This document shows positions 29,431 to 36,909 of a stretch of DNA of 64,000 nt, piece after piece. The translations under genes and the position numbers were made by a program. The notes beneath the pieces were generated by a model. It searched no databases. It saw only the letters and a list, made by a program, of their open reading frames with translations, and was not told the DNA's origin. This stretch comes from Lachnospiraceae bacterium (GTDB taxonomy: Bacteria; Bacillota; Clostridia; Lachnospirales; Lachnospiraceae): contig JAILGE010000028.1 in assembly GCA_024697065.1 (NCBI GenBank), forward strand, positions 32,905 to 96,904, written 5' to 3'. Within the stretch, counting starts at the first letter, position 1; every line of letters begins with the position of its first letter.

Positions 29431-30051
29431 TCATCCGCTTTTCCTTGAATACAGCCTGTTAAACTGCCTGATATGCGCTTCCAATGTTTTCAGTGCCTTT
29501 TTCTCACGCTTCGGGTCCCGGTCACAAATGGTGAGCAGCATATATATCGGCGCATAAAAATGCAGCGTCATTATCTCCGTATCCTCAGTCTGCAAAACAC
29601 CTGCGGAATTCATCATTCCGAGAAGCATACCCTGATAGGACAACGGCTCATCCACATATTGTTTCATATATGCCGCCGCCAGCTTCTTATCGTGAAACTG
29701 TTCGATGGTAAGGATCTTGCGAAAACGTCTTGTGTAGTCATCATGTAAAAAATAAAGAAACAGACTCTTGCCCAGATCGACCAGTTCTTTTTCGGATATA
29801 TGCTTATATATTTCGGCATCACTTGCGGCATCCGCCCCGTTTATCCTGAGCTCCCCCGCCTCTTCCAGAAAACGCCTGTTCATCTCTTCGATGATCGCAT
29901 CAAAGATAGCCTGTTTATTTTTAAAATGTTTATAGAGGGATGGTGCTTTGATCCCCACCTTCGAGGCAATATCTCCGACATAAACATTTGCATATCCCTT
30001 TTCCGAAAACAGCGTCAATGCTTCATCCAAAATTCTTTGCTTTGTATCCAT
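29431..30051 (-). CDS. TetR family repressor
   Basis: 206 residues. The N-terminal DNA-binding domain holds VGDIASKVGIKAPSLYKHFK (about 26-45), a standard TetR helix-turn-helix. The C-terminal ligand domain (60-200) is unassigned. It is the first gene of a two-gene unit with the FMN reductase, overlapping its upstream start option by 4 bases. Two near-identical palindromes sit at its own promoter, one inside the -35/-10 spacer and one just past the -10, so autorepression is expected. Confidence 0.93.
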   Translation of the reverse strand: MDTKQRILDEALTLFSEKGYANVYVGDIASKVGIKAPSLYKHFKNKQAIFDAIIEEMNRRFLEEAGELRINGADAASDAEIYKHISEKELVDLGKSLFLYFLHDDYTRRFRKILTIEQFHDKKLAAAYMKQYVDEPLSYQGMLLGMMNSAGVLQTEDTEIMTLHFYAPIYMLLTICDRDPKREKKALKTLEAHIRQFNRLYSRKSG

Positions 30052-30093
30052 TTTGATTCCCCGCCGATCATCTCAGATCCTTTATGTAAATAG

Positions 30094-30109
30094 GCTAATT
30101 CAAATTAGC
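30094..30109. promoter_or_regulatory. TetR operator O1
   Basis: A perfect palindrome with 7-bp arms, GCTAATT-CA-AATTAGC, just downstream of the -10 box of the tetR promoter. The second copy is centred 26 bp away. Confidence 0.85.
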
Positions 30110-30112
30110 TGT

Positions 30113-30141
30113 ATTGTAAGCTAATTTGAATTAGCCGTCAA
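30113..30141 (-). promoter_or_regulatory. Promoter of the tetR-flavoprotein unit
   Basis: On the minus strand, TTGACG (30136-30141), 17 bases, TACAAT (30113-30118). The 16-bp operator O2 fills the spacer almost exactly. Confidence 0.85.
30120..30135. promoter_or_regulatory. TetR operator O2
   Basis: A palindrome with 7-bp arms, GCTAATT-TG-AATTAGC, which has the same arms as O1. It lies within the 17-bp spacer of the promoter, so binding would exclude RNA polymerase. Confidence 0.88.
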
Positions 30142-30153
30142 GGATAAAATTCA

Positions 30154-30175
30154 GGCCGGCACTATCCGGCCGGCC
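30154..30175 (-). terminator. GC-rich hairpin after the sdpI-like gene
   Basis: GGCCGGC and GCCGGCC arms (7 bp) with an 8-base loop, followed on the minus strand by TGAATTTTAT. The stem is strong but the U tract is broken. Confidence 0.5.
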
Positions 30176-30199
30176 GTTAATATCATTCAGTGCCTTTTC

Positions 30200-30841
30200 T
30201 TACAGCCCCTTTTTTGCATGCAGCCAATATGAGTAGAAGCAGGGCACGGCTACCAATATCGGAAATATTCCGAAGATCCACTGAGCCGGAACGACGCGTG
30301 TCAGACTCAGCAACAGGGTAAGAATTCCGCCGGCCATCCACAGGTATCCGGCAAAACGATGGGTTTTATTCCAATTCGCTTCATTTTCAAGTGTCCATCG
30401 TATCCTTATACCGACAGAATGATTCTGTCTTGATTTAGGCAGGTAGTTTCCGATTATTATGCACAGAAGCCCAAGTAATAATGCGGCTGCAAAAATAACA
30501 TTAAGTTCATATCCCAGATTGACGGGATAGATGACCGCCGCGGTCCAAACAGAGATAACGGGAACTATCCAGATCAGGATTGTTTTCACCTTGGGACTGA
30601 TATTCTTATTTTTGGGATCGCGGGAAGTAACATGGTATACAACCCCCATCATAGTTAAAAGAAATAACGGTATTCCAAACACTGCCATTTTCTTGCTGCT
30701 GAATCCGTTTGCCTCATTATCCAGTCCGAAATGTGTTGACATTACATCAGGCAGACGATTCCAAAAATATACACCGATCAGCATAGGGAGAAGCGTTACA
30801 ATGCCCGGGATGATCAGGTTTTTACTGTTCATTTTCAACAT
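30200..30841 (-). CDS. SdpI-like membrane protein (DUF1648 + SdpI)
   Basis: 213 residues with about six hydrophobic helices. The N-terminal PTH/STHFGLDNEANGF-type loop (here MSTHFGLDNEANGFSSKK) is the DUF1648 signature. The C-terminal NRKNHS/QNHSVGIRIRWTLENEANW and RFAGYLWMAGG stretches match the SdpI family. In Bacillus subtilis SdpI is both immunity protein and signal receptor for the SdpC toxin, and it sequesters the SdpR repressor at the membrane. Its start overlaps the ArsR-type gene by 20 bases. No sdpC-like toxin gene is seen nearby, so this may be an orphan immunity or signalling pair. Confidence 0.85.
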   Translation of the reverse strand: MLKMNSKNLIIPGIVTLLPMLIGVYFWNRLPDVMSTHFGLDNEANGFSSKKMAVFGIPLFLLTMMGVVYHVTSRDPKNKNISPKVKTILIWIVPVISVWTAAVIYPVNLGYELNVIFAAALLLGLLCIIIGNYLPKSRQNHSVGIRIRWTLENEANWNKTHRFAGYLWMAGGILTLLLSLTRVVPAQWIFGIFPILVAVPCFYSYWLHAKKGL

Positions 30842-31109
30842 CAGAATTACCTCCTTTAAGTTCCGAGATCCACAGCATGATCTCTTCCAATACAGTTGTA
30901 TTTAACTGGTAGTAAATAAAGTTTTTTTCCCTGCTCTCAAAGATCAGATCTGCCTGCTTCAGCATTTTGAGATGGTAAGAAATCGTTGCGCCGGTCATAT
31001 TAAAGTGCGATCCGATATCTCCGGCAGAAAGCGGTCCCTGTTTTAACAATTCAAGTATCTGTCGTCTCACCGGATCAGACAGGGCTTTAAACGTTTCCGC
31101 AAATGCCAT
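30822..31109 (-). CDS. ArsR/SdpR-type autorepressor
   Basis: 95 residues, a winged-helix ArsR-fold protein. DPVRRQILELLKQGPLSAGD and FNMTGATISYHLKMLKQADL form the HTH. The metal-binding cysteines of ArsR/SmtB are absent, as in SdpR. AGGAGG precedes the ATG. The gene overlaps the sdpI-like gene by 20 bases. A 20-bp perfect palindrome lies between the promoter -10 and the RBS, which fits autorepression relieved when SdpI captures the repressor at the membrane. Confidence 0.9.
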   Translation of the reverse strand: MAFAETFKALSDPVRRQILELLKQGPLSAGDIGSHFNMTGATISYHLKMLKQADLIFESREKNFIYYQLNTTVLEEIMLWISELKGGNSDVENEQ

Positions 31110-31136
31110 TCCTAACCTCCTGTTATCCGAAAAGGT

Positions 31137-31156
31137 ATTTAGATAATTATCTAAAT
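31137..31156. promoter_or_regulatory. SdpR-type operator
   Basis: A perfect 20-bp palindrome, ATTTAGATAATTATCTAAAT, two bases past the -10 hexamer of the sdpR-like promoter. Its half-site ATTTAGA recurs in the inverted repeat at 31188-31217. Confidence 0.88.
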
Positions 31157-31158
31157 AG

Positions 31159-31187
31159 AATATACTTTATCCGTAAAATAAAATCAA
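31159..31187 (-). promoter_or_regulatory. Promoter of the sdpR-sdpI pair
   Basis: On the minus strand, TTGATT (31182-31187), 17 bases, TATATT (31159-31164). It is framed by inverted repeats on both sides. Confidence 0.82.
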
Positions 31188-31217
31188 GGAGTATTTAGAA
31201 ATTTTTCTAAATACTCC
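31188..31217 (-). terminator. Inverted repeat: terminator of the DUF89 gene and possible second operator
   Basis: 13-bp perfect arms (GGAGTATTTAGAA / TTCTAAATACTCC) with a 4-base loop. On the minus strand TTGATTTTATTTT follows, which looks like a terminator for the gene ending at 31269. The arms contain the same ATTTAGA half-site as the operator at 31137, and the repeat abuts the -35 box. Confidence 0.75.
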
Positions 31218-31268
31218 CTGAACACGGACCGGCTCCGATCCCCGGTTTAGATTTTTGCCGGATATGCT

Positions 31269-32111
31269 TTATTTTTCTTCAATGAACATTCCCGTAAGTT
31301 TAGGAACACCAAATCTGCCTGTGAACAGATCGCACTTGCATAAGAATTCATAGAAAACGTGTCTTCCCTGTCCTGACATTGATTCATAATTTCCCTGTCC
31401 TTTGGCAAGGATAACATCAGCTTCATCCAGGGCACGCTTCGCATCATCAGGCATCATATCGTAAACGGTTCCCGCTATCGCTTCACCATTTGATACAATA
31501 TCCGCATACTTATCGAGTCCCGTATATTCCGCATCGGCCCGGGTCACATCATTTAAGACCTCACCTCCGCGTACCAAAGCCTTAACCTTTATCTTCGGAA
31601 ATCTTTTCTTAAGCTGTTCTATCATGAGTTTATCAAGAACAACCTCTCCACAGTTATCGCAGACAAGAAGAAAATCCGAAGCCTGTTCGCACTCATTTAC
31701 AAATGCTCTGTAGGTTTTCTCATCATCCTCGCGCATCCGTGTATCTTCAAAGAGCTTCAGAAATTCATCCTGATCCACATGATTCATAGCTCCAAAGTCA
31801 ATATAATTACCTATCCTGGCCACGATAAGAGATTTTGCAAGGGGATCCTGCGAATTCACGATCTCTTCCCTGAGCTTGTCCTCCATTCCCAGTACCAGAT
31901 CATTGTACTTTTTCTTGATATCCGAATAATCTGCGCTCTTTCCAAAATATTTTACATGTACTTTATTGAACAGATATACCATATAGGGACTGGTATCGTT
32001 TTCACTCCTGGAATCAAGCAATGCTTTGATCTCTTCAAGGTATCGTGAGTCGTTCGTCTTATTCTTTTGTTTATCATACAGGCATTTTGCACAGCTCTCT
32101 GAAATCCTCAT
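31269..32111 (-). CDS. DUF89/ARMT1-type damage-control phosphatase
   Basis: 280 residues from the ATG at 32111. This start gives MRISESCAKCLYDKQ, matching the usual DUF89 beginning (Met, then a CxxC), and GGGAGAGG lies just upstream. A longer frame begins at 32198 but overlaps the previous gene. Hallmarks: LLVCDNCGEVVLDKLM, KALVRGGEVLNDVTRADAE and VILAKGQGNYESM, with the metal-binding Asp/Asn residues of the family. DUF89 proteins are metal-dependent phosphatases acting on damaged or overflow phosphometabolites such as fructose-1-phosphate. The substrate here is unknown. Confidence 0.85.
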   Translation of the reverse strand: MRISESCAKCLYDKQKNKTNDSRYLEEIKALLDSRSENDTSPYMVYLFNKVHVKYFGKSADYSDIKKKYNDLVLGMEDKLREEIVNSQDPLAKSLIVARIGNYIDFGAMNHVDQDEFLKLFEDTRMREDDEKTYRAFVNECEQASDFLLVCDNCGEVVLDKLMIEQLKKRFPKIKVKALVRGGEVLNDVTRADAEYTGLDKYADIVSNGEAIAGTVYDMMPDDAKRALDEADVILAKGQGNYESMSGQGRHVFYEFLCKCDLFTGRFGVPKLTGMFIEEK

Positions 32112-32169
32112 TTCCCTCTCCCATGATCTATCGCTGTTATATTCCCGGGCATATCCTTCACGGACTCTG

Positions 32170-33207
32170 CTAATATCTGTTATGCACTTTTTCGGCAAAA
32201 CACATCAGCTCTTTGACATCGATCACTTTGCCGTCATCCAGAACAGCTTTCCCGGACATCCGTCCAAATACCTGATGCTGATCCGAAACAACAGCCTTAT
32301 AATCCAGGCAGGCTGCCCTGTCGATCACCGGCACAAAATCCATCTCAAATCTGCCATCTGATGATGTAAACTGCCACGGCTTCATATAACTGTCCTCAGG
32401 GATATGAAACTCTATATCATCCAGCTTATGGGCTACACCATTATAAAAGATCACATTTTCCGTCGCAGCGGAAGTATTACCGAATCCGTAACCGATATTG
32501 AATCCAAAGGAATTACCGTCTATATCACCGTTCCCTGAGCCCCAATACCATGTATTGTCATATGTCCATACTCCGCGTCCCCAGTCCAGAGTTCCGAAAT
32601 CTGTTTTGGGATCGAACTCGTATGTTTTCCCGTTATATTTTATATATCCCGAAGCACGCATGCAGTTGATCTTCTGATTGTAATAGAAGGCATGACGCTT
32701 GTCCCATGGAGTAGCTATGACCATTGTATCCATATCCGGCTGTGCCAGGAGAATATCACATTCAAAAGGCTTTCCGTCGCAGAAATCATTAAAGCGGCAT
32801 CTTATCCGTCTTTTGCCGGTTAATACATCAAACTTCATCTTTAACCGCTTATCCATATATTTTGTTGTCCCTGCAGAAGAATCGGCAGGCAGCCCTATCC
32901 TTCCCATGGGGAATGCATTCAGAACCGTCTCAGTATGTTCCCACGGCGAATCACCGAACTCTATCAGCGAAACCGACTGTAAGCCGATATAACCATCATC
33001 CGATATGGTAAAAGCTGCCGCAAAGGAACTGTTCAGTACAAGGTAATAATCCCATTCTTTGATACGCCACTTAGGCGCCCTGATCATTGATCTGTCATAC
33101 TTCTGCACAAGCCTGCGTGACCATCCGGGTTCTCTGAGTTCCCCCTGTTCATTAAGCAGTTCCTGTTCATTGGTCACTTCATGATTTCTGCCTGTGATTT
33201 TCTTCAT
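32170..33207 (-). CDS. DUF2804 family protein
   Basis: 345 residues from the ATG at 33207, which has AAAGGA upstream; an in-frame ATG 13 codons earlier lacks one. The protein opens EQGELREPGWSRRLVQKYDR, followed by a beta-rich body with KEWDYYLVLN, DFGTLDWGRGVWTYDNTWYW and FGFNIGYGFGN. These match DUF2804, a family of unknown function whose lipocalin/hydroxyneurosporene-synthase-like fold is only predicted. No signal peptide. It runs into the DUF89 gene 58 bases downstream, and the two are probably co-transcribed. Confidence 0.85.
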   Translation of the reverse strand: MKKITGRNHEVTNEQELLNEQGELREPGWSRRLVQKYDRSMIRAPKWRIKEWDYYLVLNSSFAAAFTISDDGYIGLQSVSLIEFGDSPWEHTETVLNAFPMGRIGLPADSSAGTTKYMDKRLKMKFDVLTGKRRIRCRFNDFCDGKPFECDILLAQPDMDTMVIATPWDKRHAFYYNQKINCMRASGYIKYNGKTYEFDPKTDFGTLDWGRGVWTYDNTWYWGSGNGDIDGNSFGFNIGYGFGNTSAATENVIFYNGVAHKLDDIEFHIPEDSYMKPWQFTSSDGRFEMDFVPVIDRAACLDYKAVVSDQHQVFGRMSGKAVLDDGKVIDVKELMCFAEKVHNRY

Positions 33208-33353
33208 GATCCTATTCCTTTCGAAAACACTTTCATCAAGTGTCATAGCGATCCCCTCTTACAGACTTCACTTCAAATATCCCGGATCCATAGCAAATTT
33301 CCGAAGATCTTTGCCCTTACAGGTGCTTTACTTCTTTGGAATCTTCTCATTTT

Positions 33354-34319
33354 TTAATTTTTTCGATCATATTTAAAGGCATACCCTTCACTGATACATA
33401 ATAATTTATCGCCAATTTTCAATTTATCTTTTTTCCTTACGATAAATTCCATTTTTCTCTCTGTTTCTTTTAATTTATAAGTTGTACTCCCGTTTTCGGT
33501 TGTAATGTTTTCTATCACATCAAACCAGCACTTGTATTTTCTTTTTAATATATCTCCTGTTATGACCAGACTGCCAAGGATCAGGAATAGAGCTATCGGC
33601 AATAACACAACGGGAACAAATACCAATAATGACATTGTATGGATCACCCTTTTAAGGATCAGTATCGATACTATTATCATTACAGGTACCGCTATATATG
33701 CCCACATCTGATAATATATTATTACATATTTTTTTACTGCTTTATGTATAGTATCATCCGGTTCAAAAAATTTTAATGTGTCATGTTTGCTTATTTCTTC
33801 TTCATCATCATAAACACATAGTCTTGAAATGAAATCTTCAAAATTCTTTGCCAAAACAAATGTATTGTCTAATTCATCTTCTATTGCGATCACTCTTGGT
33901 TCACCCTGCGAGCCACATTCGTTATAATCCAGATATATATTGGAGTGCCCGGAAACAGATGAGCAAATTGATATAAGATTCTCTTCAAAATCTGCTTTAT
34001 TATCGTTTTGATGATTGATCGAATAATTTTTCTCGCCTATTCCATATATTCCTTCCAGATCCCAAAAACCATCTGTGTTTTTTATTGCCAGATAATTCTT
34101 TGCCAATAATCCACCATTATGTTTTTTCATTAAATATATATATGATTCCGGAAGTTTGAACCCTAATTCTTCTTCCGCTTTTTTGATCGCTTCGTCATCT
34201 AATGGTCCACAATCATATTTTTTGGCTTCGTCGGAATATACTCCCCATTCATCGCTTTCATTTTCATTAACTTCAAACCATATATCATCTAAATCAACAT
34301 TCTCAAACATCCTGATCAT
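33354..34319 (-). CDS. SMI1/KNR4 (SUKH)-like protein with two C-terminal membrane helices
   Basis: 321 residues. An acidic N-terminus leads into a SUKH-type domain (about 40-175): PLDDEAIKKAEEELGFKLPE, YIYLMKKHNGG, and later YLDYNECGSQGEPRVIAIE with LAKNFEDFISRL. SUKH proteins are widespread immunity proteins against polymorphic toxins. Two helices (about 205-225 and 232-255) and a C-terminal basic domain follow, which is unusual for a plain immunity protein. The DNA is clearly more AT-rich than its neighbours, suggesting transfer. It overlaps the acyltransferase gene by 4 bases. No toxin gene is visible. Confidence 0.75.
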   Translation of the reverse strand: MIRMFENVDLDDIWFEVNENESDEWGVYSDEAKKYDCGPLDDEAIKKAEEELGFKLPESYIYLMKKHNGGLLAKNYLAIKNTDGFWDLEGIYGIGEKNYSINHQNDNKADFEENLISICSSVSGHSNIYLDYNECGSQGEPRVIAIEDELDNTFVLAKNFEDFISRLCVYDDEEEISKHDTLKFFEPDDTIHKAVKKYVIIYYQMWAYIAVPVMIIVSILILKRVIHTMSLLVFVPVVLLPIALFLILGSLVITGDILKRKYKCWFDVIENITTENGSTTYKLKETERKMEFIVRKKDKLKIGDKLLCISEGYAFKYDRKN

Positions 34320-35443
34320 CCTTTGCTTTCTAAATTAATATTTTTACTTCCCTTACTTTTCCCGTTCACTATCATTCCTGTCACACGATTAAGGATAAAA
34401 GCCAAGGGAAGCGCGATCACAGATACAACCAATGCGTAAAGAAAAGGATTCCTGATATGATATAAAGATCTTGCAGAATCCTGAATAAATGCATACGCAA
34501 AAAGTTCAACAAACATCGGATGAACCAGATAGATCTCCAGCGTAAAGCTTCCAAGAAACAATAAGAATTTATTCCCCACCTTTATCTTCATCCCGATCAG
34601 CATTACAAAAACAACAAATGAAAATGCTGAGATCACCTGACCTGTCAGCTCTGTAATGAAATGCGATAATTCATCAGCTTTAAATCCCAGAGCTATCATG
34701 ACCGGGTAATAATAATTAGATGCGACAAATCCAACATATGTAATTACAAAAGATATCACAACCCAAAAAGGATATCCTTTTTTGAAAAATGAAATGATCT
34801 TCTCCTTATGTCTTGCAGTAATGATACCTGCGACAAACAGATGATGAGTATTGTACCACCAGGTTCCGGGGCTGAAAAACATGGAAAAAACAAAATAAAC
34901 GAATGTGCCCGCAATAACAGTTGCCACCCGGATCTTATCATTTTTGATCAGATGAAATGAAAGATAGAATATCAGATACAGATAAAGAAGTGCAGGTATA
35001 TACCATATATAACTATAGGTATTTATCCATATCGGCTTTTCGATCCACATGCCTTTGCTCTTCTCTACAAAATAGAAGGCGAGCCACATGACAACGGCAG
35101 GGATCAGGATCTTAATGATACGTTTATGGTATCCCTTAAAGAACCCCTCCTTTTGGCTGAAGGCCGTATACATTCCATAACCTGAGCAGAAGAAGAATAC
35201 GGCAACACACAGATAACCTGCAAAAACGAAAAAATCAAGACCGTGAACTATCCTGAACGGTATCAGCCAGGGTGCACATGTTTTATGTGAACAATGATGC
35301 AATATGATGATCAGAGCGCAGAAACCCAGGAAAGACTTTGTCTGTGCAAAAGACAGCACATCTTCATTCCATTCCTTCCTTTTACAGATCTTTGCTCCCC
35401 AAAACAAGCAGATACCCAAGATCACAAATAAAACAGCGCTCAT
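34316..35443 (-). CDS. Acyltransferase 3 family membrane protein
   Basis: 375 residues with about ten hydrophobic helices. FLGFCALIIILHHCSHKTCA has the HH pair of Acyltransf_3/OafA proteins, and CSGYGMYTAFSQKEGFFKGY and IEIYLVHPMFVEL-type motifs (here TLEIYLVHPMFVEL) follow. Members O-acylate surface glycans, peptidoglycan or small molecules. It is AT-rich like the SUKH-like gene it overlaps by 4 bases, and the two appear to have arrived or evolved as a unit. Substrate unknown. Confidence 0.88.
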   Translation of the reverse strand: MSAVLFVILGICLFWGAKICKRKEWNEDVLSFAQTKSFLGFCALIIILHHCSHKTCAPWLIPFRIVHGLDFFVFAGYLCVAVFFFCSGYGMYTAFSQKEGFFKGYHKRIIKILIPAVVMWLAFYFVEKSKGMWIEKPIWINTYSYIWYIPALLYLYLIFYLSFHLIKNDKIRVATVIAGTFVYFVFSMFFSPGTWWYNTHHLFVAGIITARHKEKIISFFKKGYPFWVVISFVITYVGFVASNYYYPVMIALGFKADELSHFITELTGQVISAFSFVVFVMLIGMKIKVGNKFLLFLGSFTLEIYLVHPMFVELFAYAFIQDSARSLYHIRNPFLYALVVSVIALPLAFILNRVTGMIVNGKSKGSKNINLESKG

Positions 35444-35484
35444 TTAATCCCCCCCTTTTAAGTATGTAAGTTTGCTATTCAAAA

Positions 35485-35514
35485 ATCGCCTGCCCCTGCT
35501 TCGGGTCAGGCGAT
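35485..35514 (-). terminator. Terminator of the ftsE-ftsX-M23-ctpA operon
   Basis: ATCGCCTG and CAGGCGAT arms, extended by CCC/GGG, enclose a 7-base loop. On the minus strand the stem ends in TTTTT. Confidence 0.88.
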
Positions 35515-35529
35515 CACATTAATAATCGA

Positions 35530-36891
35530 TCAATGTTCCGGCACTTCAGTCGGTTCCGGAGTTTGCGTTGCTTCAATTTCCTCCGGTGCTTCAGTCGCCT
35601 TCGCCTCGTTTACGCTTACAGATTCATAATCAATACCAAGCTCATCACTCACCACTTCCATGGCTTTTTCAAGCTGATTATCATATTCATTCTCAAGGTA
35701 CGCGTCACGATCAAACTCAACTTCGATATCAGGCTTTACACCAACCTTATGAATATCATTTCCGTTAGGAGTATAATAATGACTCACAGTAAGTTTAACT
35801 GCTTCATCTCCAGATAATTTAAAGATCTGCTGAACTATTCCTTTACCGTAAGTCGTGGTACCGATAAGAGTTCCTTTACCGTAATCCTTGATCGCTCCCG
35901 ACAGTATCTCGGATGCACTTGCACTGTTTCCGTTAACAAGTACCGCGAGAGGTATATCCAGCTCATGCTTGCCGTCACTTTCATATACTTCCTGTCTTCC
36001 GTACTTATCCTCGGTATAGACCACTTTTCCCTTAGGAAGAATCATGCCCGCGATATCCACAACAGCCTTTAAAGAGCCACCCGGGTTATCCCTGAGATCT
36101 ATGATAAGACCCTTTGCGCCGTTTTTCCTGACCTCTTCCAGTGCTTCATTAAACTGCTCTACCGTTACAGCATCGAACTGGGATATCTGGATATATCCGA
36201 TATCATTTGCCTTCATCTCGTAAGCTACCGTAGGAGTCTCGACCTTACGTCTGGCAACATCGAATTCAAGCTCCTCACGATTACCTGCCTCACCACGCAT
36301 AATGGTCAGATGAACCGTAGTACCTTCTTCACCACGGATCCTGTCAACCACATCATCGAGCACCTGGTCGTATACATCCTCACCTTCTACTTCGATGATG
36401 ATGTCGTCCTTCTTAAGGCCCGCCTCTTCCGCCGGGGTGTTCTTTATCACACCGGTGATACGAGGATACAGATATTCCTGATCTTTGAGAAGATATGCAC
36501 CTATGCCATAGTAGATACCCTGGGTTTCTTCCTGCATCTTTATCCACTCTTCGGCATTATAATACTGTGCATAAGGATCTCCGAGAGCATCCATTATCCC
36601 TCTGTAGATACCTTCACTTAACTGATCATTGCTCACACTATCGATATATTCTTTATCGATGATGTATTCAAGCTCACCTATCTTATTTACAACCTTCGGA
36701 TCTGAAAGGACCGATCCGTTGTTCGCATTTTCCGCTACCTGTTTCGCATCGGAATCGGATATTGCTTTTGGTTTGGAAGTATCAAAGAATATCTTGAGAC
36801 TTAAAACAATGCATCCGATAAAAAGAAAAATAATGCAGGCTGTTAAAAATCCTGTCCAGAACCCGCTGCCGGACTTTTTTTCATTTTCCAA
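35530..36891 (-). CDS. S41 family C-terminal processing protease (CtpA/PrcP-like)
   Basis: 453 residues. An N-terminal membrane anchor (about 10-30), a PDZ domain (about 105-190; YGIGAYLL and GLKKDDIIIEVEGEDV), then the S41 protease core with LIIDLRDNPGGSL, the nucleophile Ser near 322 in NSASASEIL and the general base Lys near 347 in TYGKGIVQ. The tail is rich in P, E and T and probably disordered. It cleaves substrates outside the membrane. It is the last gene of the FtsEX/M23 operon, 18 bases after the M23 gene, which suggests that it matures or degrades division hydrolases. Confidence 0.95.
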   Translation of the reverse strand: MENEKKSGSGFWTGFLTACIIFLFIGCIVLSLKIFFDTSKPKAISDSDAKQVAENANNGSVLSDPKVVNKIGELEYIIDKEYIDSVSNDQLSEGIYRGIMDALGDPYAQYYNAEEWIKMQEETQGIYYGIGAYLLKDQEYLYPRITGVIKNTPAEEAGLKKDDIIIEVEGEDVYDQVLDDVVDRIRGEEGTTVHLTIMRGEAGNREELEFDVARRKVETPTVAYEMKANDIGYIQISQFDAVTVEQFNEALEEVRKNGAKGLIIDLRDNPGGSLKAVVDIAGMILPKGKVVYTEDKYGRQEVYESDGKHELDIPLAVLVNGNSASASEILSGAIKDYGKGTLIGTTTYGKGIVQQIFKLSGDEAVKLTVSHYYTPNGNDIHKVGVKPDIEVEFDRDAYLENEYDNQLEKAMEVVSDELGIDYESVSVNEAKATEAPEEIEATQTPEPTEVPEH

Positions 36892-36909
36892 CTTTATTGC
36901 CTCGATTCC

